NCBI RefSeq assembly: GCF_018873765.1
Contig: NC_057918.1
Location: 65,102,871 to 65,166,870, forward strand
Origin: Telopea speciosissima
Taxonomy: Eukaryota; Streptophyta; Magnoliopsida; Proteales; Proteaceae
DNA length: 64,000 bases
Reading direction: 5' to 3'
Of this stretch, positions 46,964 to 56,625 are shown in pieces (the stretch's first letter is position 1; the number at the start of each line of letters is the position of its first letter). The position numbers were made by a program, and so were the translations under genes. A model generated the notes under the pieces. It was given only the letters and a program-made list of their open reading frames with translations, was not told the DNA's origin and did no database searches.

Positions 46964-47689
46964 TTAGACTTTGAAATTCAACATATGGTTAGGGACACGC
47001 CACAATGTACGATTGGGTGGCATTCTTTCTCCCTAGAAATAATTATGAAAAAGAGAAGGGTGTGAGACCTGTTCACCATCACTTCCAAGTGACACAGGAG
47101 AGGAGTGGCGCTCATTAGTAGCTGCCAATAGAGACTATTGCCTTTTCAACCATTATTGACTAATTACATAAAAATATATGAGAAACGTCTCTCTAAGCAA
47201 GCGGCATAGCCTACGCTTCCTCACATGGTATTTTTATTAATATTTTGGCATAGGCTACTCCACACGCTCAGAAAACCCTCTCCCAAAAAATATATAGGAT
47301 ATTATCCAATGTGATTATAACACTTTAATCAATTAAATCAATCCCCAATTGTTTAATGTGACAACAATTCATTAAAAAAAAGGAAAAGGGGAAACATATC
47401 AAATCACACCAATTAAAAATAATCTCCTTCTTGGGGTGATGGGTCCAATGCATGAATCACAAACTATCAAACTCGTGAAGCATCAAAGAAATTGAATGTA
47501 ATACTATTCAATTCATAGTGGTTCTGAATCCCGGGTCAGCTAAGGAGCTGAAGCATTTACAAACTTTTTCCTTGAAAAGACTTGGGACGAAAATTATATG
47601 TAAGGATTAAGATTCTCTTGGATGCAAAAGAGGTGATAGATATCTTCAATAGAAGAAAGAAGCAAATAATGGATTGAAAAGTTAAGTCT
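46964..47689. other. intergenic with a MITE-like fragment
   Basis: A 'GGTGGCATTCTTTCTCCCT' block near 47019 recurs as GGTGGCGTTCTTTCTCCCT near 16265, so both are probably ends of another small element family. The rest is AT-rich and unassigned. Confidence 0.4.
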
Positions 47690-47956
47690 GATACATTTTG
47701 AATTTATATATGTTAAAACAAACACCAAAGAAACATGAACAGAAAACAAAAATAAAGTAAGATGACAGAGATTTAATGTGGTTCACACACTAATACAATG
47801 TGTTATGTCCACGGGCGAAGCTGAAGATGTTTCACTATGTAATGGAAGAAGGTTACAATGGAGATCTCTTAAGAACACCTAAAACGGTGTTGTTTCTCTC
47901 TTTTCAAAACTCTAACATGAAAACCCCAAAATCGATTTTTTCAATAAGACGGGTAA
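47690..47956 (-). repeat. Copia-like LTR remnant, inverted relative to 45640-45985
   Basis: AGAGATTTAATGTGGTTCAC and TTTCACTATGTAATGGAAGA match, in reverse complement, the blocks in the plus-strand remnant. A MITE is inserted at its right edge. Confidence 0.5.
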
Positions 47957-47965
47957 AAAATATAA

Positions 47966-48311
47966 GGGAAAAAGATCTCTACTTGGTGGTGTTTTCTAAG
48001 CTCTCCAATGGGTGAGCACGCTTGAGTATCTACCCAGAGGGCAAAGGCATCATGTCACGAATCGACATCCTCTACTTCTGTCTGCCCCTACTTCCGTGTG
48101 CGCCCTACACACAACGAGGCACGCAAAGACCACCTTACCCCCGCTCGGGCAAGGCCCTCGGGTAGGGGTAAGGCAGTCTTTACACGCCCCGTTGTGTGTA
48201 GGACGCGTACACGGAAGTAGGGGCAGGCGGAAGTAGAGGATCTGGACTCATCATCTCACAGTGCCCTATGAGAGGGCATAGGAAACACCACCAAGTAGAG
48301 ATCTCATGCCC
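47966..48311. mobile_element. MITE family A, copy 2 (346 bp), Mutator-like foldback
   Basis: It starts GGGAAAAAGATCTCTACTTG and ends CAAGTAGAGATCTCATGCCC. The perfect 9-bp duplication AAAATATAA lies at 47957-47965 and 48312-48320. GC-rich inner arms (around 48068-48130 and 48170-48240) are also inverted, sharing CCCCTACTTCCGTGTG. Confidence 0.9.
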
Positions 48312-48320
48312 AAAATATAA

Positions 48321-49199
48321 ATACTCCTTCATCAGGCCAGGTCAAACCGTGCACCCCCAATGAAATTAGTGAAGATCTACGAAAAAATCTCATTCAAGTC
48401 GCCACCAAAATATATTGGAGCGAGTCAAGATACACATAACAATATAAGGATAAATAATTCAAACCTGTTGACATCTTTGAAACTGGTACATGAATTCAAG
48501 ATATACATAACAATATTTTTTAGCTAAATTTCACCTACTCCAATGGACCATTATAAGGATAAATAATTCAAACCTGTTGATAAATGATTCATCTTACTAT
48601 ACTGGACATCAATGGGTCCGCATGTTTCAACCTTTTCAAGGATACCTTCCTTTTATTCTTGGGTGTGTTTTCCAACTCCCAATTTCCTACTTCGTCCTGC
48701 TAGTTCCTAAATCTCAACTCAGTGGGTTGAAACACCAACCTAGGTGGTTATACCTATCGGATTGCCACCCAAGTGTAATTTTGGGCTGGCTTTGTTGGTG
48801 TTCCACGCGAAAGCAACGGATACCACATCACACGATGTGAAGGCTTATAAGGACTTAGGCATCGTCTCCTTAATTGCTAGCTTTTAAGGGTGACTTCTAC
48901 CTAAGTCCCAACTTCGGTTTCTTTTGGGTCAAATATTTTGAACTAAGCATTTAATCACTTAATTTTGTGCAAATGAGATTTCAAACTTCTTGTCAACAAG
49001 ACAATGAAGATGGTTGTGGACACACCGGTTTGATGTAGGGAACGCGAGCAGCGTGTGTACTAGGCCAAGGTAACAAACCAACTCAGGCTTTCCACATCCC
49101 AAGTCATAGATCAAGAGCTTGTGTCCCAGAGGAAACACTCTTTACGCTTCATAATATCCATCATTGGATTGGTGACCTATCCTTGTTTGTCCGTGGAGG
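48321..49199. other. intergenic, nothing recognised
   Basis: No element or gene could be assigned. A short plus-strand frame at 48577-48840 has no recognisable similarity. Confidence 0.35.
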
Positions 49200-49440
49200 G
49201 TTACCTATCTCTATCTTCTCATGATCATCTAATATTAATTTCTGTTGGTACCTTTGATTCAACTACTGGGGAAGCTGGTTGGGCTTCGGTAATCATATTT
49301 AATCATCATTTTGTTTCGGCCTATTTGGATTTTGGTGTTTCAACATGTATTCAAGAAGCAGAGGCAAGGGGTCTTCAACAATGATTGCAAGAGGCAATGG
49401 ATATGGGATACATAAGAGTTAGAAATTTGGATAAGCTGTC
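49200..49440 (+). mobile_element. RNase H-like fragment, probably of a LINE
   Basis: The plus strand encodes ISVGTFDSTTGEAGWASVII, then a stretch like FVSAYLDFGVSTCIQEAEAR. It resembles the reverse-transcriptase-like RNase H domain (RVT_3) found at the end of plant LINEs: the first aspartate region and the AEAR motif. A stop follows at 49382-49384, shortly after the AEAR motif. A gene-derived fragment is less likely. Confidence 0.55.
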
Positions 49441-49552
49441 AAGATTTGGTTTTATGGTATGACAAGGAGAACAGAACAAGTTAGTATTGGGAACTTTTTC
49501 TTTTGTTGTTGGAACAATATAATCTCTGGATTTGTGTCCGTAAATATTTTAA

Positions 49553-49698
49553 GGGAAAATGTTCTCTGTGCCAGGGGAAGGTTGGTGCCCAGACAGATGG
49601 GGTGGGCGAAATGACTGTTCCACCCCCTAAATGGAAAAAATGCCACCCCATGTGTCTGGGCGCAGCCTGCGCTGCGGCATAGAGAATATCATCTACCC
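49553..49698. mobile_element. MITE family B, copy 1 (146 bp), Mutator-like
   Basis: It starts GGGAAAATGTTCTCTGTGCC and ends CATAGAGAATATCATCTACC(C). The perfect 9-bp duplication ATATTTTAA lies at 49544-49552 and 49699-49707. It folds back on itself. Confidence 0.88.
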
Positions 49699-49707
49699 AT
49701 ATTTTAA

Positions 49708-49880
49708 ATAGTGATAAGTTACTTGTCTCAGTAAGCTCTTAGGTTCGCCAATAAGGTTTGTACCACTAGGTCTAGGGGATCTATATTGGTAAATGTACTT
49801 TATGCGCTTTCCCCCTAATGTTATTCTCCTTTACATACCCCCTCTCCCCAAGAATATGCCCATTAGAGCAATTAAATTTA
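49708..49880. other. spacer between two MITE copies
   Basis: No feature recognised; it ends in the left target duplication of the next MITE. Confidence 0.4.
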
Positions 49881-50017
49881 GGCCAAATGTTCTCTGTGCC
49901 GGGGGCACAGGCTGCACCCAGACACATTGGGGTGGGTGAAATGACCACTCTGCCTCCTGAATGGCAGGCCCATGTGTCTGGGCGCAGGCTGCGCTGCGGC
50001 ACAGAGAACATCAACCC
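49881..50017. mobile_element. MITE family B, copy 2 (137 bp), Mutator-like
   Basis: It starts GGCCAAATGTTCTCTGTGCC and ends GGCACAGAGAACATCAACCC. The flanks TTAAATTTA and TTAAATTAT are nearly identical. It shares CCATGTGTCTGGGCGCAG with copy 1. Confidence 0.88.
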
Positions 50018-50078
50018 TTAAATTATTTCCAAATACAATCATTCATCTTTTTCATTTAATATATGTAAATCATTTCTT

Positions 50079-50684
50079 TTGGGAGACTGGGAGAGATACA
50101 ACTCACTTCATCTTTCTTTTGTAAATCATTTCTATGACATTTCCCCCTCAAGGCATGCTCAATCCTTCCAAATCCCTATAACCCATGATACGCTACAGAC
50201 CTTTCCTTCCAGAATGTCCCCTAACCGGCCAAATCACCAGACAAACACACCAGGCCAACAACATATTGCATCCTTCATTTCTCAGCTTCTATCTACCCAG
50301 GACCACAACCATCCCCAACAACTGCCACCTCAACATGACCTTTCTACGCTCCTTATTTCTCGTTTACCCCATTTATCTCAATTATCTCTCAATGGGCCCG
50401 TCAACCACCAATCCAACATAACCCTAAGCCCAGCCAACCCTTACCCTACAACCCATCACCAACAAGGCCCATCAAATTTGGCAGATGACATGGCCCAAAC
50501 CCATCTAAATACGGACCTCACTGGGACTGATGTTCAAGACCCAAGCCCACCCCCAAGCTTATTACCACTTATTCACCCACCTCCTATGGTAACTACAAAT
50601 TACCCACCACCCATCACTGAATCTCCACAGGTACAACGCCTCCCAAATCCCCTGCACCAGCAACTTGCCATTACCACCTCTCAG
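50079..50684 (+). other. Open frame of about 200 codons, Pro/Gln/His-rich, cut by the retrotransposon
   Basis: The frame from the ATG at 50079 is open up to the edge of the LTR at 50685 and reads only a few bases into it. It has no domain I recognise; it is rich in Pro, Gln, His, Asn and Thr, with blocks such as HHQQGPSNLADDMAQTHLNT. Such linkers occur in LINE ORF1 proteins, and an RNase H-like LINE fragment lies about 0.7 kb upstream, so a LINE ORF1 remnant is my best guess. A truncated host exon is the alternative. Chance openness in C-rich, T-poor sequence is also possible. Confidence 0.3.
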
Positions 50685-53680
50685 TGTTAAATCCGTGCCC
50701 AAAACCCGGTTTGAAACCCGGTCTGACCACCGATCTGGTTTGAACCTTTTATGTAGAACCGGGAACGGAGTACGCTCGTGAACTGTGGGCCATGATACTC
50801 AAGCCATCCCACAAGATTGTTGACCGTGACTCGGAGAAGTCGTTGATGATAGGTACATCGGCAGAGATAGGGAAAGTTTGTCTTCGAGGTGCATTCTTAG
50901 AATTTCCTCATTCCGAGGATCCGCCTGGCCCTCGCCGTGTACCCGTTCCCACTTACAGATGATTGGGAGTAAGTTAATATCCTAATAACTCATGAGTATA
51001 AATATTAGAATGGGCTTAGGACCTGATGTCCCTTCTAATCATATTATGGGCCTAGTAGTATAATGGGCCCAATAACTTAAAATGGACCTAAAGACCTAAG
51101 ACAACCAAACATGACTTAAGACTAAAGTGAGGTAAATAGGGGTCAATCCACTATTCACCTCACAATAGAAAACCTAAATCGTGGAGAGGAAAGGAGAGAA
51201 GGAAAGAAAGAAGAAGAAGAAGAAGGAAGAAGGAGAAGAAAGAAGAAGAAGAAAGGAGAGAGGTGGAACCCAAGCTTGCTCTCCTACATTGGTGAGCATT
51301 CTCTATCTCTCTCTCTCTCTCTCTCTTTCCCTAATTCTACTACCTAAGGTTTGAATCGGTTGAGCACACCTTGAGTGCTCCATCTACTCAATTAGAAGAG
51401 CCATTAATGGCAAATCCTTGATGCTTAACTATGAAGCACCTAACCCTACCTTGAACCCATTCACCCTTCTCCATTTATGAACCCTAAGTTGGGGATTTAC
51501 CTCCATTTATGGGTTTTCTTTCCATATGTATTTTAATGGAAGAAAACCTAATCGATCATGGGGTTTACAAACCCATGTTGGGTGTATGCTATGGCACCTT
51601 GGTTGGAGTTGTTCTCATGGCCAAAGAGACCCCTAAAAACCCCTAAGAATACCCCATTTTAGCCCAAGACTTTGGGGCTGCAAAACCATTCTCGGAATGG
51701 CATGAACAAGCAAGACGCACATGGACAGCACATGCAAGTGCGCGTCCGAGAAAGTAGATCGCGGTGGGAAGTCCGAGAGGGACAGGCACATGGACAGCAC
51801 ATGCAAGTGCCGTCCCGAGAAAGATCTGCGGTGGGAGGTCCGAGAGGGACAGCACATGCAAGTGCCGTCCCCCGAGAACCTAGATCTGCGGTGGGAAAGT
51901 CCGAGAGGGACAGACACATGGATAGGCACATGGACAGCACATGATATAGCCTTGCTGTATGTGCCGGTCCCCTATTTTAGCCTTGTTTGATAACTTATGG
52001 GGCCCAACTCTTCTAGCCCTAAGGCACTAATCTCTCCCCACGTTGTACACTCTCTTAAGGTTGACGACCGGCTCGGGCGTATTAGTACGTGGGACAGTGT
52101 ACTGGCATCGAACGCCGATTTGAAGAGCTCCGTCTCGACGATTGACCGAGAATCGGTGAGTGAGTTAAGCAAACGTCTTAATTTATGGAATGTTTGTGTG
52201 TCGTGTCTTGCGAATGTCATTCATGCATGTGTGCTATAATATATAATTATTAGTAAGATATAGGACGATATAAATGTTTAGATGTTGATAGGACTTTACA
52301 TTCTTGTCTTGCGATATTATTTATTTTCTTGCACTATGGTGCTAATGGTATTGGATTTAGTTATGGGACTCGGGTGCGGTTGGTGCTGGACTGGGATTCC
52401 ATAATATGGACTCACTCATGGCATGTAGATCTAGGGCTTCGGAGCGGGATCCAAGTGCCGGTGGGTCTTGGGCTTGAGATTACCGTACTTGAAATTGCAT
52501 TAGAGTTGTCCATTGCATTAGGTGGAAACGGGATGGTGACCGACCGACTACCTTCGGTATTCACATCTCGTACTTGTATACGCGTATGGGCTAGAGGGGC
52601 GAGAGGATAGCCGGCCGACCGTATTTGGTATCTATGGACTCGGCCTGGCTTATGCACATGCGTACCTCACTCATACAATAGGTGAATCTTGGCTAGGATA
52701 AATGTTTACCCAGTACTATGACCCTTACCGACGGGGGTTAGGTGTCGGTCAAATCCGTGGGTTCCGACCGTTATTCGGGTATACCCACCGGGAAGTTCGG
52801 CGCCAACCGTATTTTGGGCCGAACGCCGGACGGGATTTGACTTGGGGTTTGCGATATCTCTTGGTGGAGACCGACACAAGAGGCTTCCAGTGCGACTCGG
52901 GTTTGTCATCGCGGTATACCATCCGTTTATGGTACCGATGTCGGGATGCTACCTAAGGTGTTGCTATAGTACTATACCGACTTAGTTGTGTGTTAGGTGG
53001 ATAACAATAAAACTATACATCATCATTCATTCATGTAGCATGATTGTAAATTGTATGTGATGTACGGTCTACCTTGGTGGTATGGGACACCTTGGTATCC
53101 GTCCATCATGTACGATTTGCGATCAACCCCATTCATTATTATTATTGTGTATGTTTGTGTGGCTTAGCCACTCATTGGGCTCGATTGGAGCTCACTCCTC
53201 GAGGAAACATATTTTTAGTTGATGCGGTACATTCGAGCGAGTGGCACGAGCACGAGACTCCCGAGGCTGGTTACGTTGATTGGTGGGCTCGGAGATCGTG
53301 GAGCATGGACCGCAGTGTTTGCGATGTGTGTTCCTTGGTGGGACGGTGACTTATGGCGGTGGCCATCTTTTGATGCACTTGATTATTCATTTTGAATTAT
53401 AGGTGTATTCTTTTGATTCCTTTCATGATAGATGTATTATTTATATAGTAGGTATTACATAAGTCCGATTGGAATGATTTGTACTGGGAGGATTGCTTAA
53501 ACAACATTATATAAGTTATCACGTAGATTCGTGAGACTCGATATTATTATTTTAATCTGTTTTAATCTTCTATGGTCGTGTGTATGAGTTAATCCTATTT
53601 ATGCATCTGCGATCTTGGCGGTTTGGGAGCGTAAGTGCGTTCCGATTGCATTCCCGTGGTTCAGGAATGGGGGTGTAACA
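50685..53680 (+). repeat. 5' LTR (2996 bp) of the Tekay-like element
   Basis: It runs from TGTTAAATCC to GGGGTGTAACA. It contains a purine-rich stretch (51190-51260), a CT microsatellite (about 51300-51325) and three to four tandem copies of a roughly 65-bp GC-rich unit (51717-51945). Confidence 0.92.
51717..51945. repeat. Tandem units of about 65 bp in the 5' LTR
   Basis: Each unit contains a block like CACATGCAAGTGCCGTCC and a block like GTGGGAAGTCCGAGAGGGAC. The matching array in the 3' LTR lies at about 62440-62690. The whole array is GC-rich against AT-rich surroundings. Confidence 0.85.
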
Positions 53681-53683
53681 GCT

Positions 53684-53694
53684 TGGTATCGAGC
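53684..53694 (+). promoter_or_regulatory. Primer binding site of the Tekay-like element
   Basis: TGGTATCGAGC follows the LTR by three bases and resembles the complement of initiator tRNA-Met. Confidence 0.7.
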
Positions 53695-53999
53695 GTGATG
53701 CTCTACCATGGGATTAACTCAAGATTCATGCGACCTGATTTACTCTTTATTAGGATTGTGTAATAAAAGCCTTATCAACACATAAGATGTAAGAAACCAA
53801 ATGAAAAGACAGAACATAGTTAATGTGTTGATACGTCACCGACATGTACAAAAAAAAAAAAAAAAAAAACTAGGAAATACATAAAGTCTTAATGGTGTTC
53901 TCGATGAGAAGCCATATATAGGCAACAAAATGGGGAACAACTCCTAGACTTTCATCACTAATCAATGGCGGTGGTGGTGTGTCGGGAGAACTAGGATGC

Positions 54000-55243
54000 C
54001 TCGAACGATGCTCCATGTGAACCACCCTATCATGCATAGCTCCATCTGAGACTCGAAGCTCTCTCGATGCCGGCGGCGTTACTCGGACGACCTCGATCCA
54101 ACGTAGCCGTGGGCAGCAATGAACCCCAAGCTAGGCTCTACTACTCCGAAGATGAGGCCTCGGCATCGTGCCTACCGGCAAGTCGGGCGCGTCCACCGCG
54201 GCGCCTAAGCGGGGAGAGGGCTCTCCGTGTTGGTTTTCCGAGGCTGCACATCAGCTCCTGCTCCTCACCTACCTCCTCATTTAATTCCTCCTCGTTCTCA
54301 TCATCATCATAATTCCTGCCGGCTTGTCTCTCTGTCGGCCCGGGTCATCCCCACTACCCTCATTACCCTTCATGCGCATCTTTCGTATTTGACAAGGTCG
54401 AACCACGACTCTCCGTCTCCTTCCAATCTTCCTCGTCAACCTCAATGCCAAAATGACGAAAGACTTTTGTCAATAGCCTTCCGACGGTAGGTCGGTCTCG
54501 TGGGCTTATATCCCTTGCGGGCCATGTTGCGAATGATGATGTTGGGCAGGTTAAGTGGTGCCCCTCGTATAAGCAAAGAGCGATGTAGGAATGCATCAAG
54601 GAAGCTCGATGCAGGTGACCGGCGATAGGTACGAGATTTTGTTGCGCTAGTCGAGCCAATACCTTGAAGGTGGGGCGAAATGTGCAATCAATAAATCCTT
54701 TTCCCTCCCATCACTTCTCAAACTCTTCCTAAGATGGGAGTTCTCACCCTTAGTCAAGTGTTTTAACGGATTAGTCTTACCAGGGAAGTATCGGACCTCC
54801 CCTTCATTGGGAACGCCAATGATGGCCGCTAACTCGCCGCATGAAGGAAAAGTCTTGACCCTTGACCGGCTGGATATACGGAATCCCCTTCTAACATGCT
54901 CCTCGACGGTGAGATTCTTGTAGAAGCGCCTCACAAAGTGGGGGTACACCGTGTCGGGAGGATGAAGCATGCTGGTCCAACCCTGGGCTGCGAATCGTTG
55001 TCCTATCTTGAAGGAACAAAGCTCTTTCTCATCAACTTTTCGCTCACTAAGGACCAACTTTTCCTCGAGGAGGCTCCAACGGTCGGCATGCTCTACCGTA
55101 CGGAACATGACATGGTTGAATTCACGAGGTTGTGCACCTCTACCTCTACCCCTACCTCCGCCTCTAACTCTCTTGCCCCCACCTTGGTCTCCCTCTTGGT
55201 CTTGTTGGAGTCGAGCCCCGCCCCTTGATGCCTTTGGTGGCAT
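54000..55243 (-). other. Antisense coding region between the 5' LTR and gag of the Tekay-like element
   Basis: The longest minus-strand frame starts at 55243 with MPPKASRGGARLQ, followed by a Gly/Arg-rich stretch, then YPHFVRRFYKNLTVEEHVRR and CGELAAIIGVPNEGEVRYFP. This resembles the 'putative plant transposon protein' domain (Pfam Transposase_32 type) found in extra antisense ORFs of some plant Ty3/gypsy elements. Weaker minus-strand coding character continues to about 54.0 kb. It is broken, as is the rest of the element. Its function is unknown. Confidence 0.65.
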
Positions 55244-55249
55244 GGTAAT

Positions 55250-55309
55250 GACCTACACGCCATAAGAGAGAAAACATGGACGACAAGTTAGGTTATGTAT
55301 AAAGAGATA

Positions 55310-55340
<31 letters not shown>

Positions 55341-55522
55341 AAAAAATAAAAAAATAAAAAAAAAAATAACAACAACAACAACAAACCACAATGCACAAAG
55401 GTTAAATAAGAGGATCATTATGCAAGAACCCTCACAACATCGAAGTATGTTGTTACTAAAGTTAAATCTATGAGAAATAAACCAAACACCATCAACCACT
55501 AAACTCATCATTCACATTTCAC

Positions 55523-55563
<41 letters not shown>

Positions 55564-56625
55564 GAAAATTCCCAAATCCCAAAACCCATAATTGTTAGAG
55601 GGGAAAGAAGCTTAGAGATGAAGAGAGGAAGAAGAACCCAAATTTTTATTTTTATTTTCTAAGATCTAGAATTATAGAGAAATAAAATAGATAGATTGTC
55701 TATCTAAGGTGGGTTTATGATGGAGCAAACAAAAAAACAGCAATCAATGGTGGGTCATGCTCATCACATAATACCAAGAAATCCCAAACCCTATCAAGAA
55801 GGTATTGATGATGATGGCATAGGAAAGAGAGAACGCTTGGTGGATAACCGAATACCAGGATCACTTTCCAACCATTGCAAAACCAAAAAAATATAATAAA
55901 TAAATTTGGGTGGGAAGACTCACCTTGATCGAGCTTGGATGAACGAGCCTAGGAACGAATTGGAATCAACTCAGAACACCTCTAGTCGCAAGTGAGAGCT
56001 TCTCTTAAGTTGGGTTTGTCTCTTTCTTCTTTTTAAAAAGAAACAAATGGAAGTAATGGGGGGTTTTGTTTTTATATTTAAAATAGGGAAAGGGATAGAA
56101 GTCGTGGAGGATTTTGAAGTAGTGGGGTCTTTTTCTGGTTTGTTTAGAATAGGGAAAGTTAAGATCGAATGGGGTTTTTAACTTTTATAGGGACCGGCAG
56201 GAACAGGTTAGTGGGACTGGCACATGCAAGTGCCTGTCCTCGAGAACCTGATTCATGCCGTGTCCGAGAGTGACCGGCATTTGTGATCGGCGCAACACCA
56301 TGACATCTGTTGGTCACATTACCCATCCGGTCACCCAAAAAAAAAAAAAAAAAAAAAAAAAAGAAGAAGAGGAGTTTCATTTTATTTTATTACTATTTTG
56401 ATTGTTGTTTGTTGTTCTTATTTATTTAATTTTATCTATTGCTTTATTTTATTTGGCCTTGTTTTGATTAGTTATATCCTTGTGGGACCCACCCGCCATA
56501 CCAAGACATGTATGTATGCCTGGTATTTTAATCATGTGTGATTTATGCGTGTAGTTTATTTTATTTTATTTATTCATGTATTATTCTAATAATTTGCAAA
56601 ATTATGACTACGCTTAGGGATTCGA
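55250..56625. other. Untranslated interior of the Tekay-like element
   Basis: This holds an AAAT microsatellite (about 55310-55350), long A runs near 55520-55552 and 56337-56362, and a single copy (about 56195-56300) of a GC-rich unit resembling the tandem units of the LTRs (CACATGCAAGTGCCTGTCC). No gene is seen. Confidence 0.6.

Noticed and set aside
48577-48840. 87-codon plus-strand frame as a small gene
   Set aside because: It has no recognisable domain, no clear promoter and lies among element debris.
51717-51945. Regularly repeated units that look like a CRISPR array
   Set aside because: The context is a plant LTR; the units are adjacent with no unique spacers and no cas genes, so this is a tandem repeat of the LTR.
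52329-52956. Frames of 80-93 codons inside the 5' LTR
   Set aside because: The same frames recur in the 3' LTR with altered sequence and have no known domain; LTR noncoding sequence.
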